The notes under the pieces are model-generated. The model did no database searches and was not told the origin of the DNA. It worked only from the letters and a program-made list of their open reading frames with translations. The position numbers and the translations under genes are program-made. 64,000 bases of DNA, taken from assembly GCF_002280785.1 (NCBI RefSeq), contig NZ_NCEQ01000005.1, forward strand, positions 1 to 64,000. The letters run 5' to 3'. The first letter of the stretch is position 1, and the number at the start of each line of letters is the position of its first letter. Shown piece by piece: positions 24,207 to 33,983 of the stretch. Source of the DNA: Brevundimonas subvibrioides. Lineage in GTDB: Bacteria; Pseudomonadota; Alphaproteobacteria; Caulobacterales; Caulobacteraceae.

Positions 24207-25962
24207 TGCCGTGCGCGAGGAAGTCAGCGATGTCCCAGTACCCCGTGCGCGGCATGGGGACGTCGCCGCGCGTGCGGACCTCGAGCAGGAAGGGGACCTC
24301 CTTCGCCAGCGCGGCCTTGATGCCGGCCTCCAGATCGTCGGGCTCCTCGATCAGCGCCGACTCGATCCCGAAGGATTTGGCCAGCATCTGGAAATCGGGA
24401 TTGTAGAGCTCGCCGTCCGGGGTCCGGAATTCGGTGCCATAGCTGTTGTCGAAATAGGTCGTGCCGACGGTGCGGATCGTCGAGTAGCAGAAGTTGTTGA
24501 ACAGGACCCAGAGGACCGGAATATCCAGCTCGACCGCCGTGGTCAGGGCCCCCAGCACCGACATCAGACCGCCGTCGCCAACCAGGCCCAGCACCTTGCG
24601 GTCCGGCGCGCCCAGCTTGGCCCCGATCGCGGCGCCGGGCGAAAAGCCCATCGTCGCCATTCCGCCGCTGGTGATGAAGCCGGCCGGGCTGGCGATTTCC
24701 AGCTGCTGGCCGGCGCCGTTCTTGTTCCAGCCCACATCCGTCACGAACACCGCATCGGCGGGAGCCGCCTTCGACAGTTCCATCAGCAGACGGGCCGGAT
24801 GGATCGGCTTGGTGTCGACCAATTGGGTGTCCTTGAGTTCCTCGCGCCAGGCGGCCTTGCGCGTGGCCGTGACTGCGGCCTGGGCCTGGGCCGCTGCCAA
24901 CGGGCGGGGCGTATCGAGGAGGGCGGCCGCGAGTTGGGCGAGCGTTGCCTTGGCATCGCCGAGAATGCCGATGTCGACGGGATAGCTCTTGCCGATCTCC
25001 TGCGGATCGATGTCGATCTGGATCAGGGTCGTTCCCGGAATGTTGAACGTGTGCTCGGGCCGCCAGGAGCTGCAGTCCGCCTCGCCGAAGGCCGTGCCGA
25101 CGGCCAGGATGACGTCGGCGTTGCGGGCGCTCTCGTTGGCGACGCGCGAGCCCCAGATGCCCGTGGTCCCCAGCGACAGGGGATGGGTCTCCGGAAAGAC
25201 GCCCTTCCCCACAAGGGTGGTCGCAACCGGCGCGCCCAGCCGTTCCGCGAGCGCCTGAAGTTCTGAGAATGCGCCCGAGAGCGCCACGCCATTGCCGGCG
25301 AAGATGACGGGATTGGCGGCGGCGGACAGCAGACGTGCCGCCTCGGCCACGCCCTGTGCGTCGCCCATCGAGCGGGGGAAGTTGGGACGACGCGAGCGCG
25401 TCACCGGAGCGGCCGAGATCTTCTGCGAGAAGACGTCCATGGGGATGTCCAGCAGCACGGCGCCGGGCCGCCCGGTCTGGGCAATGTTCAGGGCGCGATG
25501 CATGACCTCGGGCAGGAATTTGGCGTCGTCGACGCGCCAGACGCGTTTGCAGATCGGTCGGAAGATGTCGCCTTGGGAGGCATCGGCATGCAGGCGCATG
25601 CTCTGGTGGGCCTCACGGGGTTGATGGTAGGATGGGGTGTTGCCAGTGATCACGACCATCGGCGTGCCGTCCATGGCGGCGGAGGCGACGCCGGTGACCG
25701 TATTGGTCAAGCCGGGCGACAGGTGGACATTGAGGACCGCCAGCTTCCTGGACACCCGGTAGTAGGCGTCGGCTGCGTGAACCGCCTGCTGCTCATGACG
25801 GAAGGAGATATATTCGATGCCCAACCGCTGACAGGCGTCGATCAGGGCGTAGTTGGTGTGACCGCACTGCCCGAAGACCTTCTCGACGCCCTCCTCTTTC
25901 AGGCACTGGGCCATGAAGATCGCGCCGGTCACGCCTTGCTCGTTCATCGTTCCATCCATCAC
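24199..25962 (-). CDS. ThDP-dependent enzyme of the acetolactate synthase/2-hydroxyacyl-CoA lyase superfamily
   Basis: A 587-residue three-domain thiamine-diphosphate enzyme. The N-terminal domain has the activating Glu in YISFRHEQQAVHAADAY. The middle domain has a PVIFAGNGVALSGAFSEL-type Rossmann start. The C-terminal domain carries the ThDP motif VGDGGLMSVLGALTTAVE ending in LFNN. It is too divergent to be a housekeeping acetolactate synthase, since no small subunit is encoded nearby. Next to a class III CoA-transferase it could be a 2-hydroxyacyl-CoA lyase or an oxalyl-CoA decarboxylase-like enzyme, but this is inference. Alternative starts at 25959 and 25947 are possible; the last has a GGATGGAA site. 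It overlaps the aldehyde dehydrogenase gene by 4 bases. Confidence 0.82.
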   Translation of the reverse strand: MMDGTMNEQGVTGAIFMAQCLKEEGVEKVFGQCGHTNYALIDACQRLGIEYISFRHEQQAVHAADAYYRVSRKLAVLNVHLSPGLTNTVTGVASAAMDGTPMVVITGNTPSYHQPREAHQSMRLHADASQGDIFRPICKRVWRVDDAKFLPEVMHRALNIAQTGRPGAVLLDIPMDVFSQKISAAPVTRSRRPNFPRSMGDAQGVAEAARLLSAAANPVIFAGNGVALSGAFSELQALAERLGAPVATTLVGKGVFPETHPLSLGTTGIWGSRVANESARNADVILAVGTAFGEADCSSWRPEHTFNIPGTTLIQIDIDPQEIGKSYPVDIGILGDAKATLAQLAAALLDTPRPLAAAQAQAAVTATRKAAWREELKDTQLVDTKPIHPARLLMELSKAAPADAVFVTDVGWNKNGAGQQLEIASPAGFITSGGMATMGFSPGAAIGAKLGAPDRKVLGLVGDGGLMSVLGALTTAVELDIPVLWVLFNNFCYSTIRTVGTTYFDNSYGTEFRTPDGELYNPDFQMLAKSFGIESALIEEPDDLEAGIKAALAKEVPFLLEVRTRGDVPMPRTGYWDIADFLAHGND

Positions 25963-27389
25963 AGGGTCACCGTCACGAGGCGCTCTTCGGTCATTTCGCG
26001 GATCGCGTATTTCGGGCCTTCGACGCCGACGCCGCTTTCCTTCACTCCCGCGAAGGGGATGAGATCGACGCGGCTGCTCGAGGCGTCGTTCAGGTGGACG
26101 ACGCCGACATGAAGGCGCGCCGCACCTTCGAGCGCCCGCTGCATGTCACGCGTGAACAGGCCGGCGGCGAGGCCGAACTCGGTGGCGTTCACCCGGTCGA
26201 TGGCCTCATCGAGCGTGTCGAAGGGAAGGATCGACAGAACCGGGGCGAAGATCTCTTGGCACATCACCCGCATGTCCGGCGTGACGTCCGTCAGCACGGT
26301 CGGCGGCAGAACAGCCCCGGTCCGAACACCGCCGGCCAGAAGGGTCGCGCCCTGGGCGACGGCCTCCTGGACCCAGGCCTCGGCACGGGCCGCGTCCTTC
26401 TCGCTGATCATCGGCCCGACATCGGTGCGGTGATCGCGAGGATCCCCGACCACGAGCGATGCGACCTCAGACATCAGCCTGGCGGTGAAGGTCTCGAGGA
26501 TCTCCCGCTGGACGAACAGGCGCTGGGTCGAGGTGCAGGCCTGCCCCTGACGGCGGAAGCCCGACTGGGCGCATCGTGCGGCGGCCCGGTCCAGGTCGGC
26601 GTCCGCGCAGACGATGGTCGCAGCGATGCTGCCCAGTTCCAGGGCGACCGGGCGCAGGCCGCGGCTCTGGCGGATCAGCTTTCCGACCGGCGTGCTGCCG
26701 GTGAAGGTGAAGAAGTCGATGCCGTCATGGTCGACCAGCTGCTGGCCGACGCCGCGGCCTTCGCCATGCACCAGATTGATGTGGGTCGGCGGCACGCCGG
26801 CCTCGAGCATCAGCTCGAACAGCCGGGTGGCGGACAGGGGGGTTGCCACGGGCGGCTTGAAGACCACGCTGTTGCCGGCCGCCAGGGCCGGGGCGACCTT
26901 GTGAGCGACCATGTTGAGCGGCGAGTTGAACGAGCTGATCCCGCCGACCACGCCGCGCGGAACCCGGATCGTGAATGCCATCCGGTGCGACTGCCCGGCC
27001 GCGCCCTGGATCGGCACCATTTCACCGACCAGGCGGCGGGCTTCTTCTGCGGACAGGCGGAAGGTCTCGGCGGCGCGCCCGACCTCATTGTTCGAGTCTT
27101 TCCAAGGGACGCCGGATTCGCTGATGATCAGCTCGGCGAGCGCCTCGCGGTTCGCCTCGATGAGGTCTGCGACCCGCATCAGCAACCGGTAGCGTTCATG
27201 GGGCTCAAGCTTGATGGACTCGAACGAGCGGCGCGCAGCAGCGACCGCGGCGTCGACCTGGGCGGTCGAGGCGGCCCGGATGAATCCGATCGGCTGGCCC
27301 GAGTATTTGTCGACAACGGAGATGGTCTCCCCGTCGCCTTCAACCCAGACGCCGTCGATTAAAAGCTTGATCGCTTGTTGGCGTGGCAC
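25959..27389 (-). CDS. NAD(P)-dependent aldehyde dehydrogenase (catabolic operon)
   Basis: A 476-residue aldehyde dehydrogenase. The catalytic Cys lies in RRQGQACTSTQRLFV, the general-base Glu in VALELGSIAATIV and the oxyanion Asn in ISSFNSPLN. The nucleotide-binding turn is FTGSTPVGKLI, and the C-terminus has FAGVKESGVGVEG. Note SFNSPLN in place of the usual PWNFP: this, with the RRQGQACTS block, resembles aldehyde dehydrogenases acting on sugar-derived or short hydroxylated aldehydes. It is the first gene of a four-gene operon with 4-8-base overlaps. The start is GTG with AGGAAACAG upstream. It could oxidise an aldehyde released by the ThDP enzyme. Confidence 0.88.
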   Translation of the reverse strand: MPRQQAIKLLIDGVWVEGDGETISVVDKYSGQPIGFIRAASTAQVDAAVAAARRSFESIKLEPHERYRLLMRVADLIEANREALAELIISESGVPWKDSNNEVGRAAETFRLSAEEARRLVGEMVPIQGAAGQSHRMAFTIRVPRGVVGGISSFNSPLNMVAHKVAPALAAGNSVVFKPPVATPLSATRLFELMLEAGVPPTHINLVHGEGRGVGQQLVDHDGIDFFTFTGSTPVGKLIRQSRGLRPVALELGSIAATIVCADADLDRAAARCAQSGFRRQGQACTSTQRLFVQREILETFTARLMSEVASLVVGDPRDHRTDVGPMISEKDAARAEAWVQEAVAQGATLLAGGVRTGAVLPPTVLTDVTPDMRVMCQEIFAPVLSILPFDTLDEAIDRVNATEFGLAAGLFTRDMQRALEGAARLHVGVVHLNDASSSRVDLIPFAGVKESGVGVEGPKYAIREMTEERLVTVTL

Positions 27390-27531
27390 CCTGTTTCCTT
27401 CCTAACCGCAAGCGCCTCTCCGGGCGTGTCGGTCGGGGCGCAGGCGGGGACTTACCCATGGACCTGAACCCGTATGGAGAGACCTAGACCCGGCTGAACT
27501 AAAGCAATAGTGATGTTTCGTTCAGCGACAC

Positions 27532-27546
27532 ATGAGATAATCTCAT
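27532..27546. promoter_or_regulatory. Probable LysR operator, perfect 15-bp palindrome
   Basis: ATGAGATAATCTCAT is perfectly symmetric about its central A and fits the T-N11-A LysR box. It lies in the 226-base divergent region between the catabolic operon (starting 27389) and the LysR gene (starting 27616), 70 bases before the latter. The surrounding 60 bases are AT-rich, consistent with divergent promoters. Confidence 0.65.
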
Positions 27547-27615
27547 CTATCATTCAACATACGCGCATACCGGGTTCGGCGCGCGGAGTGTGCTGCTACA
27601 GCCGGGAAGGCCCAT

Positions 27616-28494
27616 ATGAAGTTCGAGTTCTTCATCACCCTGGACTCCATCCTGCGGAATGGCAGTTTCGCCGCCGCCGCAGAGGACATGGGTCTAAGCG
27701 CCAGCGCCGTGAGCCTTCAGGTCAAACGCCTTGAGGAGTATCTGGGGCAACCGCTGTTCGACAGATCGGGAAGGACCTCGAAGCCGACACCGCTCGCCCG
27801 GGAGTTGACCGAAAACGTGCGCGCCGCGCTGGACGCGGTCGAGGCCGCGCGCACCCGCCAGACCATCGCCCTGACAGGCCGGGTGGTTCTGGGGACAATC
27901 CGCTCCTTGCAGCCCACGATGATCCCGCACGTCCTGGGAGAGATCAATCGCCGGCATCCGGAGTTGAGCGTCCGGGTGATCCAGGGCGATTCCGTCGAAC
28001 TTCTCGACCAGCTCAAGGCGGGCCGCCTGGACGGGGCCGCCCTGATCCGCCCGACATCCGGCGGGTCAAGCCGGCTGTACTGGGAGGACCTGACGGAGCA
28101 GCCCTTCGTCTTCGTCGCCCCGCCGGACAGCGAGGGTGAATCGATCGCGGGCCTGGTCCGGCGCTACAACTGGCTGCAGTTTGACACCTCGCTCACCAGC
28201 GGCCGTGTCGCCGCGACCTATATGCGGCGGGTCGCGCCTTCGATGACGCCCAAATTTGAACTGGAGTCCATCGAGGCGGTCCTCGCCATGGTCTCGTCCG
28301 GCCTCGGCGTTTCGATCATCCCGCAGGCACGGGGCGCCATGGTCGACGCCTATCCCGTGCGCCAGATATCACTCGGCAAGAACGCCCCGACCCGACAGAT
28401 CGCCTTCGCCTGCCGCGGCGCAGACTTCGACAACCGGCGGGTCTCGGCGCTCCGCGATGCCTTCAAGCTCAGCTATGAGTCTGCCTCGGTTTGA
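27616..28494 (+). CDS. LysR-family transcriptional regulator of the catabolic operon
   Basis: A 292-residue LysR protein. The N-terminal winged helix has NGSFAAAAEDMGLSASAVS followed by LQVKRLEEYLGQPLFDRSG. The C-terminal effector domain begins near residue 90 (LTGRVVLGTIRSLQPTMIP) and has the usual two-lobed pattern with MVSSGLGVSIIPQ near residue 235. It is transcribed away from the four-gene aldehyde dehydrogenase/ThDP/CoA-transferase/lyase operon, the classical LysR arrangement, and a perfect palindrome sits between them. The ATG has a GGGAAGG site. It probably activates the operon in response to a pathway intermediate. A GC-rich hairpin at 28537-28555 follows the gene. Confidence 0.9.
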   Translation: MKFEFFITLDSILRNGSFAAAAEDMGLSASAVSLQVKRLEEYLGQPLFDRSGRTSKPTPLARELTENVRAALDAVEAARTRQTIALTGRVVLGTIRSLQPTMIPHVLGEINRRHPELSVRVIQGDSVELLDQLKAGRLDGAALIRPTSGGSSRLYWEDLTEQPFVFVAPPDSEGESIAGLVRRYNWLQFDTSLTSGRVAATYMRRVAPSMTPKFELESIEAVLAMVSSGLGVSIIPQARGAMVDAYPVRQISLGKNAPTRQIAFACRGADFDNRRVSALRDAFKLSYESASV

Positions 28495-28675
28495 ATTTGC
28501 CCGGTCAGGTCAACGAGGCGGTCTACGCCCGCGCGACCCCGGCTCGTCGCCGGGGCGCTGTCAGGATAAGCGCTCCGGGATGAGAAGCGCCCCACCCTGC
28601 GGAAATCAGGCGACCGCGGCCGGGCGCTGACAGGTTGGCCCCGACAAATGGAACCCTGTCCGACCCTGCCCGAAA

Positions 28676-29368
28676 TCAGACAACGGCGGCCGCCCATGCG
28701 GCATCAGCATCGGCGCGGAAGCGGCGAAGTGTGGCTCTGCTGATCGAATGGCGTTGGACGTTGAAGGTGTTCCAAATCGCCGCGTGGGTGGTGAGGACTC
28801 TCTGGGCGGAGGCCCGGGATTTGAACCGCTTCTGCTGTCGTTCTCGTCGTCGGATCGGCAAGTGGGAGTTCTCTGCCCGATTGTTCTCGCAAAGCCGACC
28901 GGGCCGGTGCAGGTGCCTTAAGTCCAACCGGTCGAGCGCTGCGCCGTAAGACGCCAGGCCGTCGGTCGTGATCGTCTGCGGCTCGACCGGCTGATTGTGA
29001 AGGAGCCGCCTGATCAGCTTCAACGCGGCCTCTGTGTCCCGCCGGCGCTGGACCAGGAGGTCGAGGACCTCGCCTTCGTCGTCGACGGCGCGCCACAGAT
29101 ACATCCGCCTTCCGCCGCTCGAACAGACCATTTCATCCAGGCGCCAGCGAGGCGATGGAGCTGGCCGACGGCGCTTCAGCCGCCTCGCGATCAGCGGTCC
29201 GAACTTGATCGTCCAGCAGCGGATCGTCTCGTAGCTGACGTCGATCCCGCGTTGCGCCAGGAGCTCCTCGACGTCACGAAAACTGAGGCTGAAGCGAAAG
29301 TACAGCCAGACGGCATGGCGGATGACGTCCGTCGGGAACCGGTCGCGCCTGAACGAAATCGGCTTCAC
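28676..29368 (-). CDS. IS6-family transposase (left copy)
   Basis: A 230-residue DDE transposase of the IS6/IS26 family and of normal length. Catalytic residues are Asp in PRWRLDEMV, Asp in ITTDGLASYG and Glu in NNRAENSH. The N-terminal IRHAVWLYFRFSLSFRDVEE and IRCWTIKFGP blocks are typical. The start is GTG. Terminal inverted repeats were sought in the flanks (28600-28675 and 29369-29400) but no convincing pair was found, so element ends are not given. It is related to, but clearly different from, the transposase at 47383-48024, which lies in the same orientation 18 kb away. The gene itself shows no frameshift. Confidence 0.9.
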   Translation of the reverse strand: MKPISFRRDRFPTDVIRHAVWLYFRFSLSFRDVEELLAQRGIDVSYETIRCWTIKFGPLIARRLKRRRPAPSPRWRLDEMVCSSGGRRMYLWRAVDDEGEVLDLLVQRRRDTEAALKLIRRLLHNQPVEPQTITTDGLASYGAALDRLDLRHLHRPGRLCENNRAENSHLPIRRRERQQKRFKSRASAQRVLTTHAAIWNTFNVQRHSISRATLRRFRADADAAWAAAVV

Positions 29369-29480
29369 TAAATGTCATCTACAACAGAGGCTTAGGCTGC
29401 CTTCAGTGGAGACAGGTTCGCATTAAAGTGACGGACCCGGTTGTGGGTGCCCAGGTCGGTTGTGGTGAAGGACAGGCTCT

Positions 29481-30707
29481 CTAGTCCCGGTGCGACGAGG
29501 ACGGTCGGACGCGCACCGATCCGCCGTCGGCGATGGATTGCCCCGGGTGGAGCACGACCCGGTCGCCTGGCCTCAACCCCGAGCGAACCTCAGCCAGCTC
29601 CCCGTTGTTGTGGCCAATCTCGACCCGCCGCAGCCGCGCCGTTCCACCCTCGACCCTGAACACAGCCCATTGGCCACGGTCCCTGAACAGGGCCGCCACG
29701 GGGACGCGGACCACCTCCTCCGCCTGCCAGACGGTCACCGCCGCCTCGACGCGGTAGCCATGGCCGACCGCCCCCCAGGCTGCGGGAGGGTCGACCGGAT
29801 CGATGATCACCCGGACTCGCTGCTCCTCGACGCCGAGGGCCGAAACCTTGAGGAAACCATACGGTTCGACCAGCCGGACGCGACCCCGCACTGGCGGTCC
29901 GTCGCCCCAGGCATCGATCACCGCCGGTGCGCCGACGACAATCCGCGCCGCGTCGCTCGACAGCAGTTCGGCGACCAGCTCCAGTTGGCCAGGATCGCCG
30001 ATCTCCATCACCGGCGCGCCCTGGGGGAGGACGCCCTCGCTCTCCTGCAGGACCCGCAGGACACGCCCGGCCACGGGCGCGCGGAGGGTCACGGTGCGGC
30101 CGTCCGGGCTCGCCGCGGCCGGTTCGATCAGGCCAACGCGGACCGCCTCGAGATTGGCCTGACGGACGCTGATCCCGGCGCGGGCGTTTCCGACCGCGGC
30201 GTTGGCGGTGCGAAGGTCGAGGCGGGCGCGATCCAAGGCGCTCTGCGACGCGACGTTGGCGGCGAACAAGGTCTCGGTCCGCTCGGCTTCGATACGGGCG
30301 TGGGCCAGTTGCGCCTCGGCCCGCTCCAGCTCGGCGCGAGCCAGGTCGAGCGCGGCCTCGGCCGAGCGGACCGAGGCCTCGATCTCCCGACGCGACCGTT
30401 CGTCGATGAACGTCGGAGGTCCCGGCTGCATGACCGCGATCACCGCCCCGGCCGTGACCCGCTCCCCGGCGCGGTTGCCGATCCGCAGCAACCGGCCGGA
30501 GACCGGGGCCGACACGACATAGATGTCGTGGACCCGGGTGCGCGCCTCGTCCCGGACCGCGACCGTCAGCGGCCCGCGGTTGATCTCGCCGAGGTCAACC
30601 AGGACCGGGCGCGGACGGAAGGCGAAGACCAGCAGCGCCGCCAGCGCCAGCGCAGCGGCAAACCAGAACAGGGTCCGGAAGTTGAGACTGAACCGATGGA
30701 TTCTCAT
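29481..30707 (-). CDS. HlyD-family periplasmic adaptor of an ABC exporter
   Basis: A 408-residue membrane-fusion protein: one N-terminal membrane anchor (LFWFAAALALAALLVFAF), a lipoyl-like half motif (VSAPVSGRLLRIGNRAGERV), a long coiled-coil hairpin rich in Ala/Glu/Arg (about residues 100-200), the second lipoyl half (TLRAPVAGRVLRVLQESEGV) and beta-barrel domains. It is separated from the permease gene by 4 bases, so adaptor, permease and ATPase form one exporter of the MacB/DevBCA kind. The exported substrate is unknown. No outer-membrane partner is encoded here. It is the last gene of the FNR-box-preceded unit starting near 33.8 kb. Confidence 0.88.
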   Translation of the reverse strand: MRIHRFSLNFRTLFWFAAALALAALLVFAFRPRPVLVDLGEINRGPLTVAVRDEARTRVHDIYVVSAPVSGRLLRIGNRAGERVTAGAVIAVMQPGPPTFIDERSRREIEASVRSAEAALDLARAELERAEAQLAHARIEAERTETLFAANVASQSALDRARLDLRTANAAVGNARAGISVRQANLEAVRVGLIEPAAASPDGRTVTLRAPVAGRVLRVLQESEGVLPQGAPVMEIGDPGQLELVAELLSSDAARIVVGAPAVIDAWGDGPPVRGRVRLVEPYGFLKVSALGVEEQRVRVIIDPVDPPAAWGAVGHGYRVEAAVTVWQAEEVVRVPVAALFRDRGQWAVFRVEGGTARLRRVEIGHNNGELAEVRSGLRPGDRVVLHPGQSIADGGSVRVRPSSSHRD

Positions 30708-30711
30708 CGCG

Positions 30712-33096
30712 CTACTCTCCGGTCTTCAGGGCTTCGGCCAGATCGAGGCGGTCGATCTGACGCCGCACCATCAGGCTCGCTGCGACGGTGATGACCAGGA
30801 CCACCGCCCCGGCCATCCCGAAGGTCGCGGGCGCGACGGCGAACGGCAGCCGGAACAGGTCCGAACTCATCGCGCGGGACAGATACCAGGCGAGACCGGC
30901 CCCCGCCGCCGCGCCCAGCGGCAGGGCGAGCAGGGCCAGGAACGCCACCTCGCCGAGCAGTATGTAGGACACGTCGGCCCGCGAGAAGCCGAGCACCCGC
31001 AGCGAGGCCAGCTCACGCTGGCGCTCGGCGAAGGAGATGCGCACCGTGTTGTAGACCACGCCGGACGCGATCAGGCCGGCGAAGAAGAAGAAGGTCAGGA
31101 TGGATCGTCCGAGATTCTCGTCGAGCATCTCGGCCAAGCGTTTGACCGCCTCGGCCTGCAGTCCCACGCCGGCGATCGACGGCGCTTCCTTCAGGCGCGC
31201 ATAAAGGCGCCCGGTCCGGTCGGCGTCGACCGTCAGCCAGGCCCCTGACACCAGCGCCCCCTCTTGCAGCGCCCGGTTCAGGTCCTCGATCCGCATCCGC
31301 GCCCCGGAACCGACATAGCTGACGGTCACCGCCGAGACCGGGAGCGCCAGCAGCGGCCGGCGGCCTTCCGTAACCCGGGCCTCGACGATGTCGCCCGCCT
31401 CGACCTCGAGCTTGGCCGCGAGGTCACTGGACAGGACCAGGCCGCCAGGATGGGGCTGGACCGGCTGGTTGTGGGTGTCGACCATCCTCGACAGGCTGCC
31501 GTCCAGCGGTGCGCCGGTGATCACCGCCCGCTCCTCGCGCGCACCATGGCGCAGCCGGACCGGAACGACACGAAAGGGCTCGGCCGCCAGCACACCGTCC
31601 TCGCGGGCGAGGCTGAACAGGGCGGCGCGCGACCGGGGCTCGATGAAGCTTACCGAGACATCGTGGGGATTTGATACGTTGAAGCTGGAGTCGATCATCA
31701 CCTCGATCCCGTCCATCATCGACATCGTCCCGATCAACAGGGCGCCGGAGGCGGCGATCCCGGCCACGGTCAGGGCCGCCCGCCACGGCCAGCGGATGAT
31801 CTGGCGCAGGATCATGCGCGATTGCTGATCGAGGACCTTCATCCGGGTGATCCACGCCCCCGCAGCGCGGGAATAGTCAGGCGGCGGCGCGGGGGTCATC
31901 GCTTCCGCAGGACTCAGCGCGGCGGCCCGCCGCACCGCCAGGGCCGCGCCCCCCATCACCGTCAGCATGGCCACGCCGACCACAGTGGCGTAGTCGGCCG
32001 GGTCCGCCTGGAACAGCAGGAAGGGGAAGCGGTAGTATTCCATATAGAGCTCCGCCATGCCCCGACCGAGCCAGATCCCCGCCGCGCCCCCGATCACCAC
32101 CCCGGTTACTGCAATGACGGCGACCAGCTTGAGGTAGTGGCCGATGATGTCGCGGTCCCGGTAGCCGAAGGCCTTCAACAGTCCGATGCCGGCGCGCTGG
32201 ACAGCGATCATCCGCGAGACCACGACATTGACCAGAAAGGCCGCCACCAGCAGGAAGACCGGCGGCAGCACCCGCCCCATGGTCGCCAGCTGGTCGATCT
32301 CGCTCGACACGAAAGCATCCGAGATCTGGTCGGACCGACCATAGGCGCCCGGCGCCCCATAGGGCTCCAGCAGGCGATCCAGCCGGGCGATCACGGCCGG
32401 CTCGGAGGCGTCGCGGGTGAGGCGAACCACCGCCTCGTTGAAGGCCTCGTCCTGGTTGACGGCCTGCGCCAGGGCGCTGCGTCGCATCCACAGGACGCCG
32501 AACAGCCGGTCATCGGGCACGAATTGGCCCGGGCCGATGGCGTAGACATGCTCCGGCGATAGCGCGATCCCCACCACGGTCAAACGCCGGCGACCGCCGT
32601 AGAGGGTGGCCGGAACCGTGTCGCCGATCTCGAGCCGGTGGGCGTCGGCGAAGGCCTGCAGCACCACCGCCTCGTCCCTCTGTTCCGCGACCGGCAGGCG
32701 GCCGCGGACCAGGTGGAGTCGATTGACCGTCGCCTCGCCCGTGTCCGGCAGCGACAGGACCTCGCCGGTGGCGGGGGCGCTCATCCCCTCCATGGCGAAC
32801 AGCGCCGGAACCCGGATACGGGTGGCCGCGGCCTGGACTCCGTCGATGGCCCTGATGTCGTTGATCAGACGCTGCGGCGCCCGCACCACGGGGGCCCAGA
32901 GATCGGCAAACAAATAACGTTCATAATAGGCCTGCCGTGTCTCCTGCAGTGAACTCAGCATTCCGGCGGAGAGCAGGTGGACGGCGACGCCGCCGGCGAT
33001 GACGAAGGCGATCGCCAGCGCCTGGGTCTTCATGCGCCAGAGGTCCCGCACCAGCTTGCGGTCCAGCGCCCCCAACCAGGCCGGCAGACGGTTCAC
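30712..33096 (-). CDS. ABC transporter permease with two FtsX domains
   Basis: A 794-residue permease. About eight to ten membrane segments are arranged as two FtsX/MacB-like units. The first has [35 protein letters not shown] and [15 protein letters not shown]. The second has [36 protein letters not shown] and [15 protein letters not shown]. Large periplasmic domains follow the first segment of each half. The GTG start overlaps the ATPase stop by 4 bases. Duplicated FtsX units in one chain are typical of YbbP-like and some lipid or peptide exporters. The substrate cannot be inferred. Confidence 0.88.
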   Translation of the reverse strand: MNRLPAWLGALDRKLVRDLWRMKTQALAIAFVIAGGVAVHLLSAGMLSSLQETRQAYYERYLFADLWAPVVRAPQRLINDIRAIDGVQAAATRIRVPALFAMEGMSAPATGEVLSLPDTGEATVNRLHLVRGRLPVAEQRDEAVVLQAFADAHRLEIGDTVPATLYGGRRRLTVVGIALSPEHVYAIGPGQFVPDDRLFGVLWMRRSALAQAVNQDEAFNEAVVRLTRDASEPAVIARLDRLLEPYGAPGAYGRSDQISDAFVSSEIDQLATMGRVLPPVFLLVAAFLVNVVVSRMIAVQRAGIGLLKAFGYRDRDIIGHYLKLVAVIAVTGVVIGGAAGIWLGRGMAELYMEYYRFPFLLFQADPADYATVVGVAMLTVMGGAALAVRRAAALSPAEAMTPAPPPDYSRAAGAWITRMKVLDQQSRMILRQIIRWPWRAALTVAGIAASGALLIGTMSMMDGIEVMIDSSFNVSNPHDVSVSFIEPRSRAALFSLAREDGVLAAEPFRVVPVRLRHGAREERAVITGAPLDGSLSRMVDTHNQPVQPHPGGLVLSSDLAAKLEVEAGDIVEARVTEGRRPLLALPVSAVTVSYVGSGARMRIEDLNRALQEGALVSGAWLTVDADRTGRLYARLKEAPSIAGVGLQAEAVKRLAEMLDENLGRSILTFFFFAGLIASGVVYNTVRISFAERQRELASLRVLGFSRADVSYILLGEVAFLALLALPLGAAAGAGLAWYLSRAMSSDLFRLPFAVAPATFGMAGAVVLVITVAASLMVRRQIDRLDLAEALKTGE

Positions 33097-33836
33097 CAGG
33101 ACACCTCCCCGGGCAACCGCTTGTCGGCGTTCTTGCGCACTTCGCGCACCCGTCCGTCGGCGAAGATCACCACGCGGTCGGCGATGGCGGCGATGGCGGC
33201 GTTGTGCGTGATCAGCAGGGTCGTGGCGCCCAGCCGGTCGTTGACGGTCTTCAGCGCCTCCAGCACCCGCACGCCCGTGGCGGAATCCAGCGCCCCCGTC
33301 GGCTCGTCGCAGAGCAGGACGGAGGGCTGCTTGGCCACGGCGCGCGCGATCGCAACGCGCTGCTGCTCGCCGCCGGACATCTGGGCGGGGAAATGATCCA
33401 GCCGGTTCTCGAGACCGACCATGGCGAGGGCCTCTTCCGGGCTTAGGGGAGCCTCGGCGATCTCCGTGACGAGGGCGACGTTCTCGCGCGCGGTCAGGCT
33501 TGGCATCAGATTGTAGAATTGAAACACGAAGCCGACGTGCCGACGGCGATATTCGGTCAGTTGCCCCGGATCCGCCCGGCTGATGTCCTCGCCCCGGAAC
33601 AGGACCTCGCCGCTGGTCGGCGTGTCCAGCCCGCCGAGAATGTTCAGGAAGGTCGACTTGCCGCTGCCGGAGGCGCCCAGCACCACGACCATCTCGCCGT
33701 CGGGTAGATCGATATCGACTCCGCGCAGGGCCTGCACCGCTGCTGGACCTGAGCCGTAGACCTTGGTCACCGCCCGCGCGCTGAAGCAGGGCGTGGCCGC
33801 CGTCGCCGCGGCCGGGGCGTCAGCGACACGCGTCAT
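33093..33836 (-). CDS. ABC transporter ATP-binding protein (MacB/LolD type)
   Basis: A 247-residue ATPase. Walker A is GASGSGKST, the Q-loop is VFQFYNLMP, the signature is [14 protein letters not shown], Walker B is [12 protein letters not shown] and the H-loop is LLITHN. These are typical of the LolD/MacB group that energises mechanotransmission exporters. The ATG at 33836 begins MTRVADAP; the open frame to 33965 has no ribosome site and overlaps FNR-type boxes. It starts the ATPase-permease-HlyD unit, which lies 148 bases downstream of the PEP synthase stop and has two FNR-like sites in between. Confidence 0.9.
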   Translation of the reverse strand: MTRVADAPAAATAATPCFSARAVTKVYGSGPAAVQALRGVDIDLPDGEMVVVLGASGSGKSTFLNILGGLDTPTSGEVLFRGEDISRADPGQLTEYRRRHVGFVFQFYNLMPSLTARENVALVTEIAEAPLSPEEALAMVGLENRLDHFPAQMSGGEQQRVAIARAVAKQPSVLLCDEPTGALDSATGVRVLEALKTVNDRLGATTLLITHNAAIAAIADRVVIFADGRVREVRKNADKRLPGEVSW

Positions 33837-33902
33837 CGGCCCGCCGTGCGCGGGGTAGGGCCGGATGCGATTGATTGTTCGATCCACAGGGGCATGGCCG
33901 CG

Positions 33903-33965
33903 ATGATCCGGGTCAAGGCGTGCAGGATGGCAGCCGGCGACGGACCATCCCGTGATCTGGATCAA
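33903..33965 (-). promoter_or_regulatory. Two FNR/FixK-like boxes upstream of the ABC exporter unit
   Basis: ATGATCCGGGTCAA (33903-33916) and GTGATCTGGATCAA (33952-33965) each match the TTGAT-N4-ATCAA consensus at 8 or 9 of 10 positions. Their centres lie 73 and 122 bases upstream of the ATPase ATG at 33836. Confidence 0.55.
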
Positions 33966-33983
33966 GCGGCCCGTTCTCGTTGC

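Noticed and set aside
29369..29480. Short minus-strand reading ending FNANLSPLKAA, possibly the end of another transposase
   Set aside because: Only about 28 codons remain and I cannot tie them to a family with confidence.
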